The notes under the pieces were generated by a model that was given only the letters and a program-made list of their open reading frames with translations, did no database searches and had not been told where the DNA came from. From Anthostomella pinea (taxonomy: Eukaryota; Ascomycota; Sordariomycetes; Xylariales; Xylariaceae), in assembly GCA_963556695.1 (NCBI GenBank), contig CAUWAG010000020.1:806001-870000 (forward strand): a stretch of DNA of 64,000 bases. Direction: 5' to 3'. Every line of letters begins with the position of its first letter. The first letter of the stretch is position 1. A program made the translations under genes and the position numbers. Positions 43,333 to 53,600 of the stretch are shown piece after piece.

Positions 43333-45159
43333 ATGGCGCCTTTATACACCGAAGAAGACCTTGCTGAGGCGATAGCCGCTGTGAACGGTGACAATCTGTC
43401 CTTCCGGAAGGCTGTCCAGTGCTATGGAGTACCAAAAACCACCCTTTCTCGCAAAGTTAAAGACTCCACAATACCTATAACTGGCACCTAGCATGAAAGA
43501 CATACTCACAGACAGAAAATAAGCCCTGTTCAAGAAAAAAAGGTAATTTCATGGATTCTGTACCAAGAAAAGACCGGTCATGCCCCTACTCACGCCAATA
43601 TGAGGTACATTATCTAGAAGATCCTATAATCCCAGGGAAAACCGCCTCATCTTTGGGGCCATTACATGCGAAATTTCATCCGCCAGAACCCAGAGATAAA
43701 GACCAAAATGGGCAGAAAACTTGACTACAAGCGTATCAATGCTGCCATTCCTGACAACATCCATGGCTATCATGACTGTTATACAGATTTCGACTTTATC
43801 AAGCCCGAGAACCGCACAAATATCAATAAGTACAGCATCATGCAGGGCCAGCAGTACATACGTCCAATCTAAGTATTTTTCAAACGGTTAACCAGGAGGT
43901 TATAGGTCTGATGGCCTTGTAATAGGCAGTTCTGGCTCAAAAGGGGCCAACGTCAAGTCTAACGATAACCGCACGTGGACTACTGTGATAGAATCGATCA
44001 CCATCACTGGGAAAAAGCTCCAGCCGCTGGTTATCTTCAAGGCGAAGTCAATACAGACACAGTGGTTCAAAGAACAGCTTATTCTCGAGCATCCCGGGGT
44101 GGCAGACTGGATAGTGACTTACTCTGCTAATAGCTGGTCCTTGAACGCGATCGCGCTCGAATGGCTTAAGAAGGTTATTTTTTTCTTATTTTTTAATGTT
44201 AACTATATGCTAAACAACCCCCTAGATCTATCTGCCAGATACTGCCCCTGATGTCACGGCGAGCATACTGGGGAGCTGGGACATGGCCTGCAGCAAGCAG
44301 CTATTACTCTATTGACGAGAATATCAAGACTAGAGAGGAAAGGAAGAGAGAGAGAGATAGGTACAGCGGGAGTTGCCCCTTTAAGGGTATCCTCTGGTCA
44401 GATCCTTCCCTTATTGGGAAGTATCGGCTTGTCATGTGGGAAGGTCTGCAGGCTGTCACACCTGAAGACCCGGATGAGTTCCACCTGTTGGTGCTCGACG
44501 GCCATGACAGCCACTGCTCAAATGATTTTATGTATCTGTGCTATATAAACAACGTCTATCTGAGCTTTTTTCCTGCCCATACGGTAGGTTATATCCTTAA
44601 TTAGTAGTTATTCCGCTAATAGGGGTAGTCTCACATCTTCCAGCTCTTGGATCTGACCGTTTTTTCTGTGGTGAAGGCCGCCTATCGCCGCCTCATTAAC
44701 CAGCTCGGTCAGTTGAACGATTTGGTCCCTGTTGGCAAGATTAAGTTTCTTTCTTGCCTGGCGAAAGCCCGTGACAAAGCTACTCCTGTTATCGTGCGTT
44801 CGGGATGGCGTGCTGCTGGCCTTTGGCCCATAAATAGGAACAAGACACTAACAAATGAGCATGTGGTAAAGGCAGCAGAGATACAAGCAACAGTTGCTGT
44901 TATAATGAACCTTGAAACCATCCCTGATGCCCTGGAAGCCCCTACATCAGGACAGGATATAGCCCTGATGTTGTCAACAGTCGTGGAGACCCCTGATCAA
45001 CGAGCAGCAGTACGCGTGGTCGCAAAGTCATACAATGAGATGGTGATTGAGTTAGCCATCCTGAAGCTACAAAACAAGGCAAAAGACGACGAGATCGAGC
45101 ATCTACAGCCTAAAAAGCGCCGTAAGGCCCCCCAGAAAAAGCCTGATCAACGGCTATAG
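43333..45159 (+). pseudogene. Fot/pogo transposase, broken
   Basis: It opens with MAPLYTEEDLAEAIAAVNGD, leading into the psq-type helix-turn-helix SFRKAVQCYGVPKTTLSRKV. It then meets in-frame stops where Gln (CAG to TAG) and other codons are expected. The CENP-B-like part continues as VQEKKVISWILYQEKTGHAP. The DDE core survives in pieces: TITGKKLQPLVIFKAK, LLVLDGHDSHCSNDF (second catalytic Asp) and LLDLTVFSVVKAAYRRLINQ. Two intron-like gaps (44174-44225 and about 44585-44630) have GT-AG ends. Between the first gap and the LDGHDSH block lies an extra stretch of roughly 70 codons not usual in Fot1. The C-terminal basic tail is intact to 45159. Confidence 0.85.
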
Positions 45160-45752
45160 AGGATAGGAGACGTTATTCAGGAACAGATCGAGCATACGGA
45201 AGCCGCACGAGTGCTGATTGGCCAGCGGGCGGAGAGACAACGACTTTTGCGCGAAGTGCAGAACCTGGAGACCAAAGAATCAGAGTGTAAGGGTATTGCA
45301 CCGGCACGACAGGCCTACCAGCCCCCGACCGGAGCCCTAAGGCTCCACTGTCATATTCCTTAAAACCCCCAATTCCCACAATCTCAGCAGGCTAGATTGT
45401 AGTATCTGAATACACCTACTTCTTGGAATCACCACCATCACCTTTCTTCAGCATTCAGCTACCTAAACCCTTACACAGAGGAATCGCCTTCTGAGGACTC
45501 TCTCTCCTCTGATTCAACAGATTTAGAAGATCTAGACGAAGGGGTGGTTGTTGACAAAGAGGGCGAGGGGGTGTCTGACGAGCCGGATGATGAAGAGGAA
45601 GAGCCCATTGTGATGCGATCTCGGCGCCGAGAAATCCGCCAACCCGCGCGCTACCACTAAAAGCACTGGTATTGCTAAAAATACCAAGAAAAGGCGATTC
45701 TTTTGATATATATACATTATCTATAGCCTCAATACCTATGGGGTTATATATG

Positions 45753-45824
45753 GGTACAAATGTTGTGTTTTGGTGGGGGAACTGTCCCATCTGGGGGGCT
45801 GTCCCATCTGCATGCCCCCGCCGT
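45753..45824 (-). repeat. Right terminal inverted repeat of the Fot-like element
   Basis: Inverted copy of the left end, followed directly by the TA target duplication. Confidence 0.9.
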
Positions 45825-46126
45825 TATCTATCTCAGGAAAGGGGGCATCGGCTGTGTAGTTTGTAGTCACGTTGTTGTTGGTGCACCCCACCTATCCATT
45901 CAACCTCCTTGCAGTGCGGCCAACAGTTTCAATGACACCCATACATCAACAGTACATAGTGGCACGGCTGGTGTACAGGTTAAGCCCGGGGCCGAAGCCA
46001 GCTCACCCATGTCACTGTAAGTAAGCAGTTGGCTGCATCTGGCGAAACCAACCAACCTCCATCCAGGCATTCTGGGTCCAACAGCGACTGCACTGTTGGA
46101 TCCCTTTTGCTCCAACGCAGATCATC

Positions 46127-46585
46127 ATGGGGTCTCTGTGGTCGCAATTTTCCACGCCGAATCCCATGTTTACGGAGGACGATGTGGCACCCCAGGATAG
46201 CAAGGTGTTCAGGATCACAGGTGGCTACTCAGGCATCGGATTTGAGCTCGCCAAGATGCTGTACCGAAAGAAAGGTCGCGTATACATCGCCGGCCGCTCA
46301 GACCAGAAGGGCCAGCAAGGAATCAAAGACATCCAGCATTCCGTACCCGAAGGATGAAGCCTCGGATTCCTTCATCTTGATCTCGAAGACCTGATAGGCA
46401 TCAAGGCGTCGGCGGAGGCGTTCAAACCCAAGGAGGCGAAGCTGCACGTGCTTTGGAACAACGTCGGCGTATGCCAGCCCCCGGTTGGCAGCGCGTCGAA
46501 ACAAGTTATTGAGCTGCAGCTGGCGACCAACTGCCTCGGACCATTCTTGTTCATCCGATATCAGCTTCTGGATCATGCCCACTGA
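46127..46585 (+). pseudogene. N-terminal SDR fragment
   Basis: From ATG 46127 the frame reads MGSLWSQFSTPNPMFTEDDV, then a Rossmann motif TGGYSGIGFELAKMLY, the VYIAGRS strand, then an in-frame TGA (at about 46355-46357). It continues in the same frame as LGFLHLDLEDLIGIKASAEA, LHVLWNNVGV (NNAG-like) and LATNCLGPFLFIRYQLL before ending. The catalytic YxxxK half is missing. It resembles fungal SDRs starting with MGxxxSQxFPP. A 23-T tract follows 40 bases downstream, close to the breakpoint. Confidence 0.8.
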
Positions 46586-46625
46586 AGAAGCACAGTCACT
46601 AACAAATTAGAAAAATAACACATGC

Positions 46626-46648
46626 TTTTTTTTTTTTTTTTTTTTTTA
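46626..46648 (+). repeat. Poly(T) tract, 23 bases
   Basis: A pure T run between the SDR fragment and the minus-strand kinase fragment; on the minus strand it reads as poly(A). It may mark a retroelement or rearrangement junction. Confidence 0.9.
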
Positions 46649-46768
46649 AATTCGTAGGTCGTAGGATGCTAAGGTTGTTCCCTTGCTCTGGAAACAAGCC
46701 AGTCTGGAAATAACATTTCTCTTGGTCTTCGCCCCATCCACTCGACCCTAAGCCGACTCTTCCTCCTC

Positions 46769-47460
46769 CTATTCTTCGTCGTCCCAGTTACCGTCATTAC
46801 TGTTCGACTTCCGGTCGAAGTCGACATCGCATGTGAGGCACTTGGCCTCGTCAGATTCATGCAGCGCATGCATGCGATCTCGAAGCTCTTTGGGGAAGAA
46901 CATGTTGCAGAGAGCAGTCACGTCGTCATAAACCTACTGTGCAAGGGACATCACTTACACCTGTCTCCGTGTGGAACCTGGGACGTTGACGGTATTCCGT
47001 CCTAAAACGAGCGTGAGTTCCGAATCGATCTCTTCAAAGATGGAGCCACCACGTACTGTTGAACGGAAGCGAGTACAGAATGTTACGGGCGTCCCACGCA
47101 TCCGCTGCACAAAAACTGTCAGCAGCGAAACTAGTGGGTAAAAGGGTTCATCACGCAGACAGCCTACCTGGCTCTGAAGGCGGGAAATGTTCCGGGTAAT
47201 TCAGGATGTAATCCTCCCTACTCAGGATGTGTCTCGGGGCCCGCCAGTTTCCTGTATCATACTCATTGTGGCATAGAACGAACATACGTCAAAGATGAAG
47301 GCTTCGCCGCTCTGCTCGTCCATGGCTGCTTCCCCATCCCAACAATTTCCGTGCACCAGGCACGGCTTGGGCAGTCTTCTATTGATCTGCAATGGGAGGA
47401 GTAGTCGAGGTATAACCTTCTCCATAGTCGAAGCTGAGGCGACCTCAAACTCACGCCAGT
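46769..47460 (-). pseudogene. Fructosamine-kinase-like gene, 3' part only
   Basis: Minus-strand pieces follow the order of fungal fructosamine/ketosamine-3-kinase-like proteins (PF03881): KVIPRLLLPLQ, the catalytic-loop equivalent PCLVHGNCWDGEAAMDEQ (usually HGDLW, so the catalytic Asp is Asn here), then FIFDVCSFYA. A one-base deletion at about 47265-47275 shifts into HNEYDTGNWRAPRHILSRED, then DAWDARNILYSLPF after an intron-like gap and finally MFFPKELRDRMHALHESDEA up to TAG at 46769. The N-terminal half is missing beyond about 47460. The lost Asp, frameshift and truncation make it dead. Confidence 0.75.
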
Positions 47461-47464
47461 TGAG

Positions 47465-50400
47465 AAACGGTTACGCATGTGGCCGGGCAGATGGGTCTGT
47501 GGCTATACATGACGCGTCCAAGGGGACGAGAGCCCGAAAGGTCCATACCCACCCGATGGCAAGCAAGATGCTCGTGTTAGCTATCTTGGTCAACCACGGG
47601 TATGTACCTGGCCTCCTGCGACTCCACAGCTCATGTCGGGGGCCGTGTTCCCTTCTGTCCAGCTTCGGCTGGCAGAAGCCGCCCAGCAGCTGACTTTCAG
47701 ACCAGACGACAAGTATCTCCTGATATCTACGCACTCCTGGGATCGAGTATGGAACTTGAGGACGAAAGAAATATCATCTCGTGACTGGGGCAGTAGAATA
47801 GCTCGCCATTGGATCCAGCACCCCGGGAAGGCCGCTGAGCTCATTTGGCTAGATGATGTGGGAGCATACAGGTTCGCGTGGCAGTCTCTAAGAGAAGTAC
47901 ATCAAGCCGGGGACGACGGCACAACAGACAGTAGCCTGCGACCCGGCAGTCTCTGCTCAGACCCCTCGAGCGCCTCCTTGGTCAGTATGGATGGGACCGG
48001 GTCTTCTATTGTCAAGTGGGCTGCCCCTACGCGAGATGGACGATGCGACATGTACGGAAAGCTTCCGTAGAAAATGCTCTTGGCAGGTTCTTTCCACAGC
48101 GGTATGCAGTCCGCCACGGGACAATGAACAAAACAGCAAAGGACTCCATGCGACGGCTAGGTGTCCTCCTGGATAGAAAACTAAACTTCAAAGATCACGT
48201 TTCCTACTGGGCCAAGAAAGCTAGTAGGGTAGCAAATCACCTTCGAGGACTATGCAACACAGTCAAAGGACTTCCAGTAAAGTCAACCAGGAGGGCTGTG
48301 AAAGCTTGCGTTATCCCTATTCTTACATATGGCCTGGAGGCCTGGTACCCAGGAATCGAAAAAGTTAGGAGCTTAGGTCGGACATCAGCATGTCGCATTA
48401 AGGGGCTTCTTGGAACAATAGATGCTGTACTACGAATAGTGATCAGGACTATCTTGCCGGTCTGAAAAACACACCCTGGACATATCCTACACTTTGAATC
48501 ACAGATTCCCCCAGCAGGAGTTCTCACTGAATCAATAAGACAACGTCATGGCCTCCGACTAGAATAAATAAACCAGAGACACCCTCTTATTGGCAGGCTC
48601 CAAATACAAGTTCGCAAGGAACCAACAAGGCTACAAAGGAGCTTCCAACTAGTCCCTGAGTTCCAGAGACCAATACTCACTAAGCCATTATGGAAAAAGC
48701 CCCCAGTCCGTAAGGACAAAGACAAAAAAATAGAGCTCTTTAAGTAATGGTTACGGGAGAGAAATGTGTGAGATTTCAAACCGTTCTGTATTAGAAGAGG
48801 GAAGAGAAGAAGATCTCTGGGGGAGAAGTCCCCATATATATGTACAGGTATGCCATCAGGGTGACCAGATAGTCGTACGATAATGGCGCTAAGGTGACCA
48901 GATAATCATCTGATAGTGGCGCCAGGTGAATGCCATGAAGCCACCTATCAGCGCATTCATCACCGAAAGCCTCAGCCTGGTACGATATCCAACAAAATGT
49001 GAACACTGACCTTGTTATCTACTCAGATGGATCATAATTGAACAACCAAGGCACAACCCGCACTGGATGGGGTTATACTATCAGGGAAGGCGGCACTACA
49101 CAAGAAGTATATTAGGGAAAGGGTAGACTTCTTCAAGCAGAAGTAATAGATGCTGAAGTCCATGACGCTCTCTAAGGTCTTGCAGGAGCCAGGGCAATTA
49201 GACGCAGAAAACAGCTATATGTCTGCCTGGACAACACGTCAGTGATAGATGGGCTCAATGGGACTCCACCTGAGACATCACAGATCATTTTTCTATGATT
49301 CTAAGAACTCGCCACAACACACACTCCTGGAGTGACCGTCAAGTGGATTCCTGGACATAGAGATATTAATAGCAACAAAGCTACTGACACATTAGCAAAA
49401 GAGGATGCCATGTTAGAAACGGACGCGATATACCTTCCCACAATCTCTTAGATAAAGAGAGATCTCAAAAAGAAAGGTAAAAAAGAATTCAATCAATAAT
49501 AGAAAAACCAATCAGAACCTAGGTATTAAGAAGTATACTCATATAGTAACTAAAAGGGACCTTATATCTTTTAAAAAGAGTAATCTATACAGATTTCTAG
49601 CGGCCAGATCTGGACATGGCGACTTTGCAAGATACTATGAACGCTTTGGGCATACAGACTCGAATGATCACTGCAGCTATGGTGAGAAAAAAACACCACA
49701 ATACATTTTCTTTTGTAAGAGGTTGGGGAAAAATCGGCTGCTGCCCAGGTACTTGCCTAGGACAGTTTGTTTACAATACTTAGGAGAGAGGAGCATAGAA
49801 TGGGCAAAATTCGTGAAGAAGAGCAAATTCTTTTCATCAATCTGCCCTTGATAGATAGCTGTTCTTGAAGGACCAGATGGATGACCCCAAAGTTATACAG
49901 CCACAATAACAGGGATGGGCTCGTGAGCGGGACTGACTGTACTTATTATCTTGATACCTTCATAACCCTGCGATGCAGAGGCTCTGGGAGGCGTGGTTTG
50001 CACTACTGAGGAGCGATCCCCCACGTTAAATACGATCAATCAAATCAATCATAGCGGTATGCAGCTCGAGATGATTCGCATCGAGGATCAGGAGCAGGCC
50101 AAGAGCCACTCATCTAGCTCGCCCGGGGGCGTTCCACAGTCGAAACTGGTCTTCTCTCCTGAGATCGCGAGGGCGATGAAGTTGGCCTTGGGGATAACGG
50201 GTAATCACCTCGCCTTTCTCGATCACGATAGTTGGGTTTGCACCGTCGACGTCACCAGTATGCTGTCCCCACCGACAGTTCACCGCACGCTCTTAAATGG
50301 GGGCGATGGAGGAGAGATCCGTCAGGAAACGGTGATACACTTCTACCTGCCCAAGGACTGGTTAGGTGCCAGGACCGCTTACATATCAATCATGAATCGC

Positions 50401-50466
50401 GACGGCACGGTGTTCTGTCCCAAGCAGGCAGACGTGGCTATCATGAGGGATGGGCTGTTATTGTAA
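47465..50466 (+). pseudogene. WD40-type C-terminal region of a fungal NLR/STAND-like protein, split by a LINE
   Basis: Before the LINE, frames read DGSVAIHDASKGTRARKVHT, WSTTGMYLASCDSTAHV and then LTFRPDDKYLLISTHSWDRV, RHWIQHPGKAAELIWLDDVG. These are the WD-repeat and following segment typical of NACHT/WD40 proteins of filamentous fungi. After the LINE the protein resumes as MIRIEDQEQAKSHSSSSPGG, VFSPEIARAMKLALGI, FLDHDSWVCTVDV and ends HFYLPKDWLGARTAYISI..DVAIMRDGLLL, the usual end of these proteins. The frames on both sides of the insertion match exactly once one copy of the 12-bp duplication is ignored. A TAG at 48068-48070 and frameshifts in the first part are additional lesions. The NACHT domain and N-terminus are absent. 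NLR-like proteins serve in non-self recognition. Confidence 0.65.
48110..50052 (+). mobile_element. 5'-truncated Tad-like LINE, heavily mutated (LINE A)
   Basis: Exactly flanked by the 12-bp direct repeat AGCGGTATGCAG (48098-48109 and 50053-50064). It starts inside the C-terminal part of reverse transcriptase (RLGVLLDRKLNFKDHV, AVKACVIPILTYGLEAWYPG). An RNase H domain follows with IYSDGS, DAE, CLDNTSVI and WIPGHRDINSN, and then a Cys-rich region near 49670-49720. Its 3' end GGCTCTGGGAGGCGTGGTTT is followed by GTTAAATACGATCAATC-type repeats. Many codons are TAA or TAG, consistent with C-to-T (RIP-like) decay. Length is 1943 bp. Confidence 0.9.
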
Positions 50467-50744
50467 GTTTTATGAGCTCTCGTCGCCGTTGGGCATTACG
50501 GAAGTTTCCCACCATGAAGGCTTTTCACCATCATATTATATATCGAGCTCCAAGATTGATTGAGTCCACTAGCTCAGTGCTATGCGCAAGTCCATCTGGT
50601 AGGAGAAGACGTTCTGAAATCCCATAAGATTCAACTCTGATCGATCCGATGGACCTTAGACGTGAGTAACTCCCAGTGGCGTCCGCCCACGATCGGTACA
50701 ACGTTCTTCAATATCTCCCCCGGGTTCACCTTCAGAGCAAGACA

Positions 50745-52178
50745 ATCAAATTACAGCTAGCAGCTCGCTTGCTACCCCCTGTACAGCGGCCCTTACTGGT
50801 GCCGCCGCGCTTCACGCCTGGCTGTAGGATCGATCCAACCGGAGGTATCGACAAGGAGCACGCTGCCAAGAACTTCAAGACCTGGTTTGAGGCTCTGCCA
50901 CTACATGACGTGGTGGTCTTCTCAGACGGCTCGAAGGAACGGATGCACGTCGGATACGGCTATGCGATCTATCAGGGCGGGCGCCTGCACACCACTGGCA
51001 AGGGTCGTCTAGACCCGTGTTCTATCGTGTTTGATGCAGAAGTACTCGGAGCCTGGAAGGGACTTCAGCACGTGGTCAAGTCACCCCCGGAGCTTAGTCA
51101 GCGCCGGATCTGGGTGTGCGTGGACAACACAGGAGCGATCTGGGGGCTCCGCGGCAATGCCGCGGTGTCCTGCCAGTGGGCCTACCTAAAGTTCCACGCC
51201 GAGGCTGAAGTCCGTAATATCAACGTCAAGTGGTGCCCGGGGCACTGCGCCATTGAGGGCAATAAACTGGCAGACAAGCTGGCTAAGGCCGGCTCTAAGC
51301 TCTCTAATGTCGACTCCGACTATACGCCGACGGCGTACGGCATCAAAGCAGAGGCAAGACTTAAACTCGAAGTCTCGCACGACATATGGTGGACCAAGGC
51401 CCAGATCAAGCTGTCGGCCCGCTACAAATACTGGGACCTGAAATACAAACTACGCTGTCACGAAGAGCTGTAGGTACTTAATGGGCCATTATTATACCGC
51501 TTTCTCGCTGTCTGCTCAGGGCATGGCGACTTCTCTTGGTATCATGTCAAGTTCAAATATCAGGACGCCGTCCTCGACTGTTCGTGCGGCCGGAGCAAGA
51601 CTCTGACGCACTTTATCCACTGCTGGGAGACTTTGGCACGGTACATGGTCTGGTCGAGGGCCCCGGCATCCCGGCCGGAGCTCGGAGCCAGGCTCGAGTA
51701 TCTAAACGAACTTATGACTACCCCACAGGAGTACATGGACCTATTCGTAGCTACCGACTTCTACGGCAGCATCTGTCCTCCTCACTAAGGGTATACTCAT
51801 TCTTTCTTTCTGTTACGGTGTCTGGGGGCTTTATCTTTCTATCTTTCTTTTTTAATGCCTCATAGGGCGCGTAAGAATCACTGCGGCATGCCGTGGCACC
51901 TACTGTAAGCTCTAAGAGCACTGAACCTGGCGTTGCGCCCTGAAAACTGAACATTTGGGACCCCAGCCGATACTTCCCCTCACCCGGAGGAGGGGGGACA
52001 CGGTGTGATCCGCCGCTTAAGTGTGGTGGCTGTTTACGGACTTGACCTGCTAGATGGGCAGTGTATGTACATAGAAGACCTAGCCTAGCACGCCTGAGCG
52101 GCCTCTTGGAGCCCCTGGTTGACGCCGCTACGCGGCAGTCCCCCCGGCGTTAAATGCTACAACAACAACAACAACAAA
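50745..52178 (+). mobile_element. 5'-truncated Tad-like LINE, better preserved (LINE B)
   Basis: Flanked by the 14-bp direct repeat TTCAGAGCAAGACA (50731-50744 and 52179-52192). It begins just before the RNase H domain (ARLLPPVQRPLL) and contains VVFSDGSKERMHVGYGYAIY, FDAEVLGAWKG, CVDNTGAIWGL and WCPGHCAIEGNKLADKLAKA, i.e. all acidic RNase H residues. After one in-frame TAG at 51471-51473 it continues to a zinc-knuckle-like CSCGRSKTLTHFIHC and a stop at 51786-51788. It ends in a GTTAAATGCTA(CAA)n tail. It has far fewer stops than LINE A and a different tail, so it is a younger or separate family. Confidence 0.9.
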
Positions 52179-52192
52179 TTCAGAGCAAGACA

Positions 52193-52761
52193 TCGGGCCT
52201 TGAGGTGTAGAGGAGTAGGAGCTGTTCATGTACCATACTATTAGGCTCCGACAGCCGGCGAAGCCGCTTTGGACTGAGCCTGGCCGGAAGTCGTGAGCTG
52301 TAAGACCGGGTCTGTTCGTTCCACCAAGATGTTGAGGTCTGGGAAGGCCAGCGCGGATTGCGACAGCTCTCGATCATTAGTGCCGGTCCTTTGTTCATTC
52401 ACACACCCTTTGGCTTTCGGGTTTTGTTCGACTCCGGTGGCAAAGCCGAGGGTATGAACAATGCGTTTATCATCCATTGTATCCAGTTTCAAACCTCTAA
52501 CATAGGATTCCCGAGAAAAAAACACGTTGGTCTTGAGCGGCTTAGACAAGGGAAGACATTCAATGTCTTTGTATGATCCTCGGCAAAGACGCTATGCTAT
52601 TATATCATGTAGTGATAGGTAGTCCACCCGTCTATAAGAGGTCGGGAGTCTAAAACGGAGCGTTTCCCCACCAAAGCCAGAAGAGACTTCAAGTAAACCG
52701 TTCGTTGAACCACCCAAGCCCAGTGCCATTTTAACAACCTACCAGCCTACAATAAACCACC
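52193..52761. other. Intergenic
   Basis: Flank of LINE B up to the start of the kinase-like pseudogene. No gene is recognised. Confidence 0.5.
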
Positions 52762-53600
52762 ATGGAGTGGTCCATGAGTCGACAGCAGCGGAAATGGCTA
52801 ATGTTCAAAGCCGTCGAAATCATTGTCGCTCTCCTGTACGGGCAGCGCGAGACGAGGAGCCTCCCCGAGTTTCGGTTCAAGAACGCTGAAGTGCTCGCCG
52901 TGCACGGGGACTTGCATTCCAGCATGGAGCTCCGCGTTTTGGCACATGACGCCATCACGTACGTGAACGTCGACGAGAAGGCCATGGCGATATACCGCCG
53001 GGAAGGCCGGAGCCATGTGATCGATTTGCCGAGTGGGAACTGGAACGCGGCCACATTTGACGTCGACGCGCACTCGGACGAAGTGATGTTCACTTCATTC
53101 TCCCAGACCACGCGGTCCGGAGTCAACAACGCCTGGCACCCGTACAGAGTGGATTACCTGGACCTTGTCAAGGTGCAATCGCTGAAGAATTCCACCGAGG
53201 TCCAGCAACTGCACCAATCGGATTTCCTCCAGGTGGTGACCCATCCCTACTTCGACGTCCCAGTGATAATGAAGCTCACCAGTTTCGACAGCGGAGTTGA
53301 GCCGGTCGAGCGAGAGATAGGTATATATACCAGCTGCTAGAGGGCTCGGACATTGCGCCGAAGTTTCTGGGACATGTCACCGAAGATGGGCGCGTCATCG
53401 GCTTCCTTCTGGAATATCTGAGAGATGCCCAAACGCTGTTCTCCGTCGGGTCAGGCGAGAATTATGATGCTTGCGACGCTGGAATTAGTCGACTCCTTGA
53501 GAAGGGGATACGGCACGGAGATGCTCATCCGGGGAATTGCATGATCCGCCCAGACGGCTCTGCCGTCTGGCTTGATTTCGAGCTGTCAAGCTTGATATAA
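52762..53600 (+). pseudogene. Protein-kinase-like/phosphotransferase gene with 2-base frameshift
   Basis: ATG 52762 is in a CACCATGG context. The N-terminal 190 residues lead to PYFDVPVIMKLTSFDSG and EREIGIY, the usual Lys and alpha-C region entry of fungal kinase-like folds. At 53321-53330 the run GTATATATAC has one TA too many: the frame ends, and reading resumes two bases later as QLLEGSDIAPKFLGHVTEDG. It continues with GFLLEYL, the catalytic loop RHGDAHPGNCMIRPDG (H-D-N present) and the metal motif WLDFELS, and stops at 53600. The remaining coding region is clean, so the break may be recent or a microsatellite-length sequencing error. Confidence 0.8.

Larger units (their letters stand above)
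42999..45824 (+). mobile_element. Fot/pogo-type DNA transposon, 2826 bp, inactive
   Basis: The ends are inverted repeats starting ACGGCGGGGGCATGCAGATG, flanked by TA at 42997-42998 and 45825-45826. The first 70 or so bases of the two ends differ at only a few positions, and weaker similarity continues to roughly 150 bp (TCTTTTCTTGG region). Each end contains two short direct repeats (CAGATGG.ACAG), likely transposase-binding sites. Inside lies a broken transposase (43333-45159) and a downstream acidic/basic frame. TA duplication, terminal repeats and a DDE transposase with an N-terminal psq-type HTH identify the pogo/Fot1 group of Tc1-mariner elements. Confidence 0.93.

Noticed and set aside
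46626..47460. Processed retro-copy of a fructosamine-kinase-like mRNA ending in poly(A)
   Set aside because: Intron-like gaps with GT-AG ends remain between its exons, so it derives from genomic DNA; the poly(T) tract needs another explanation.
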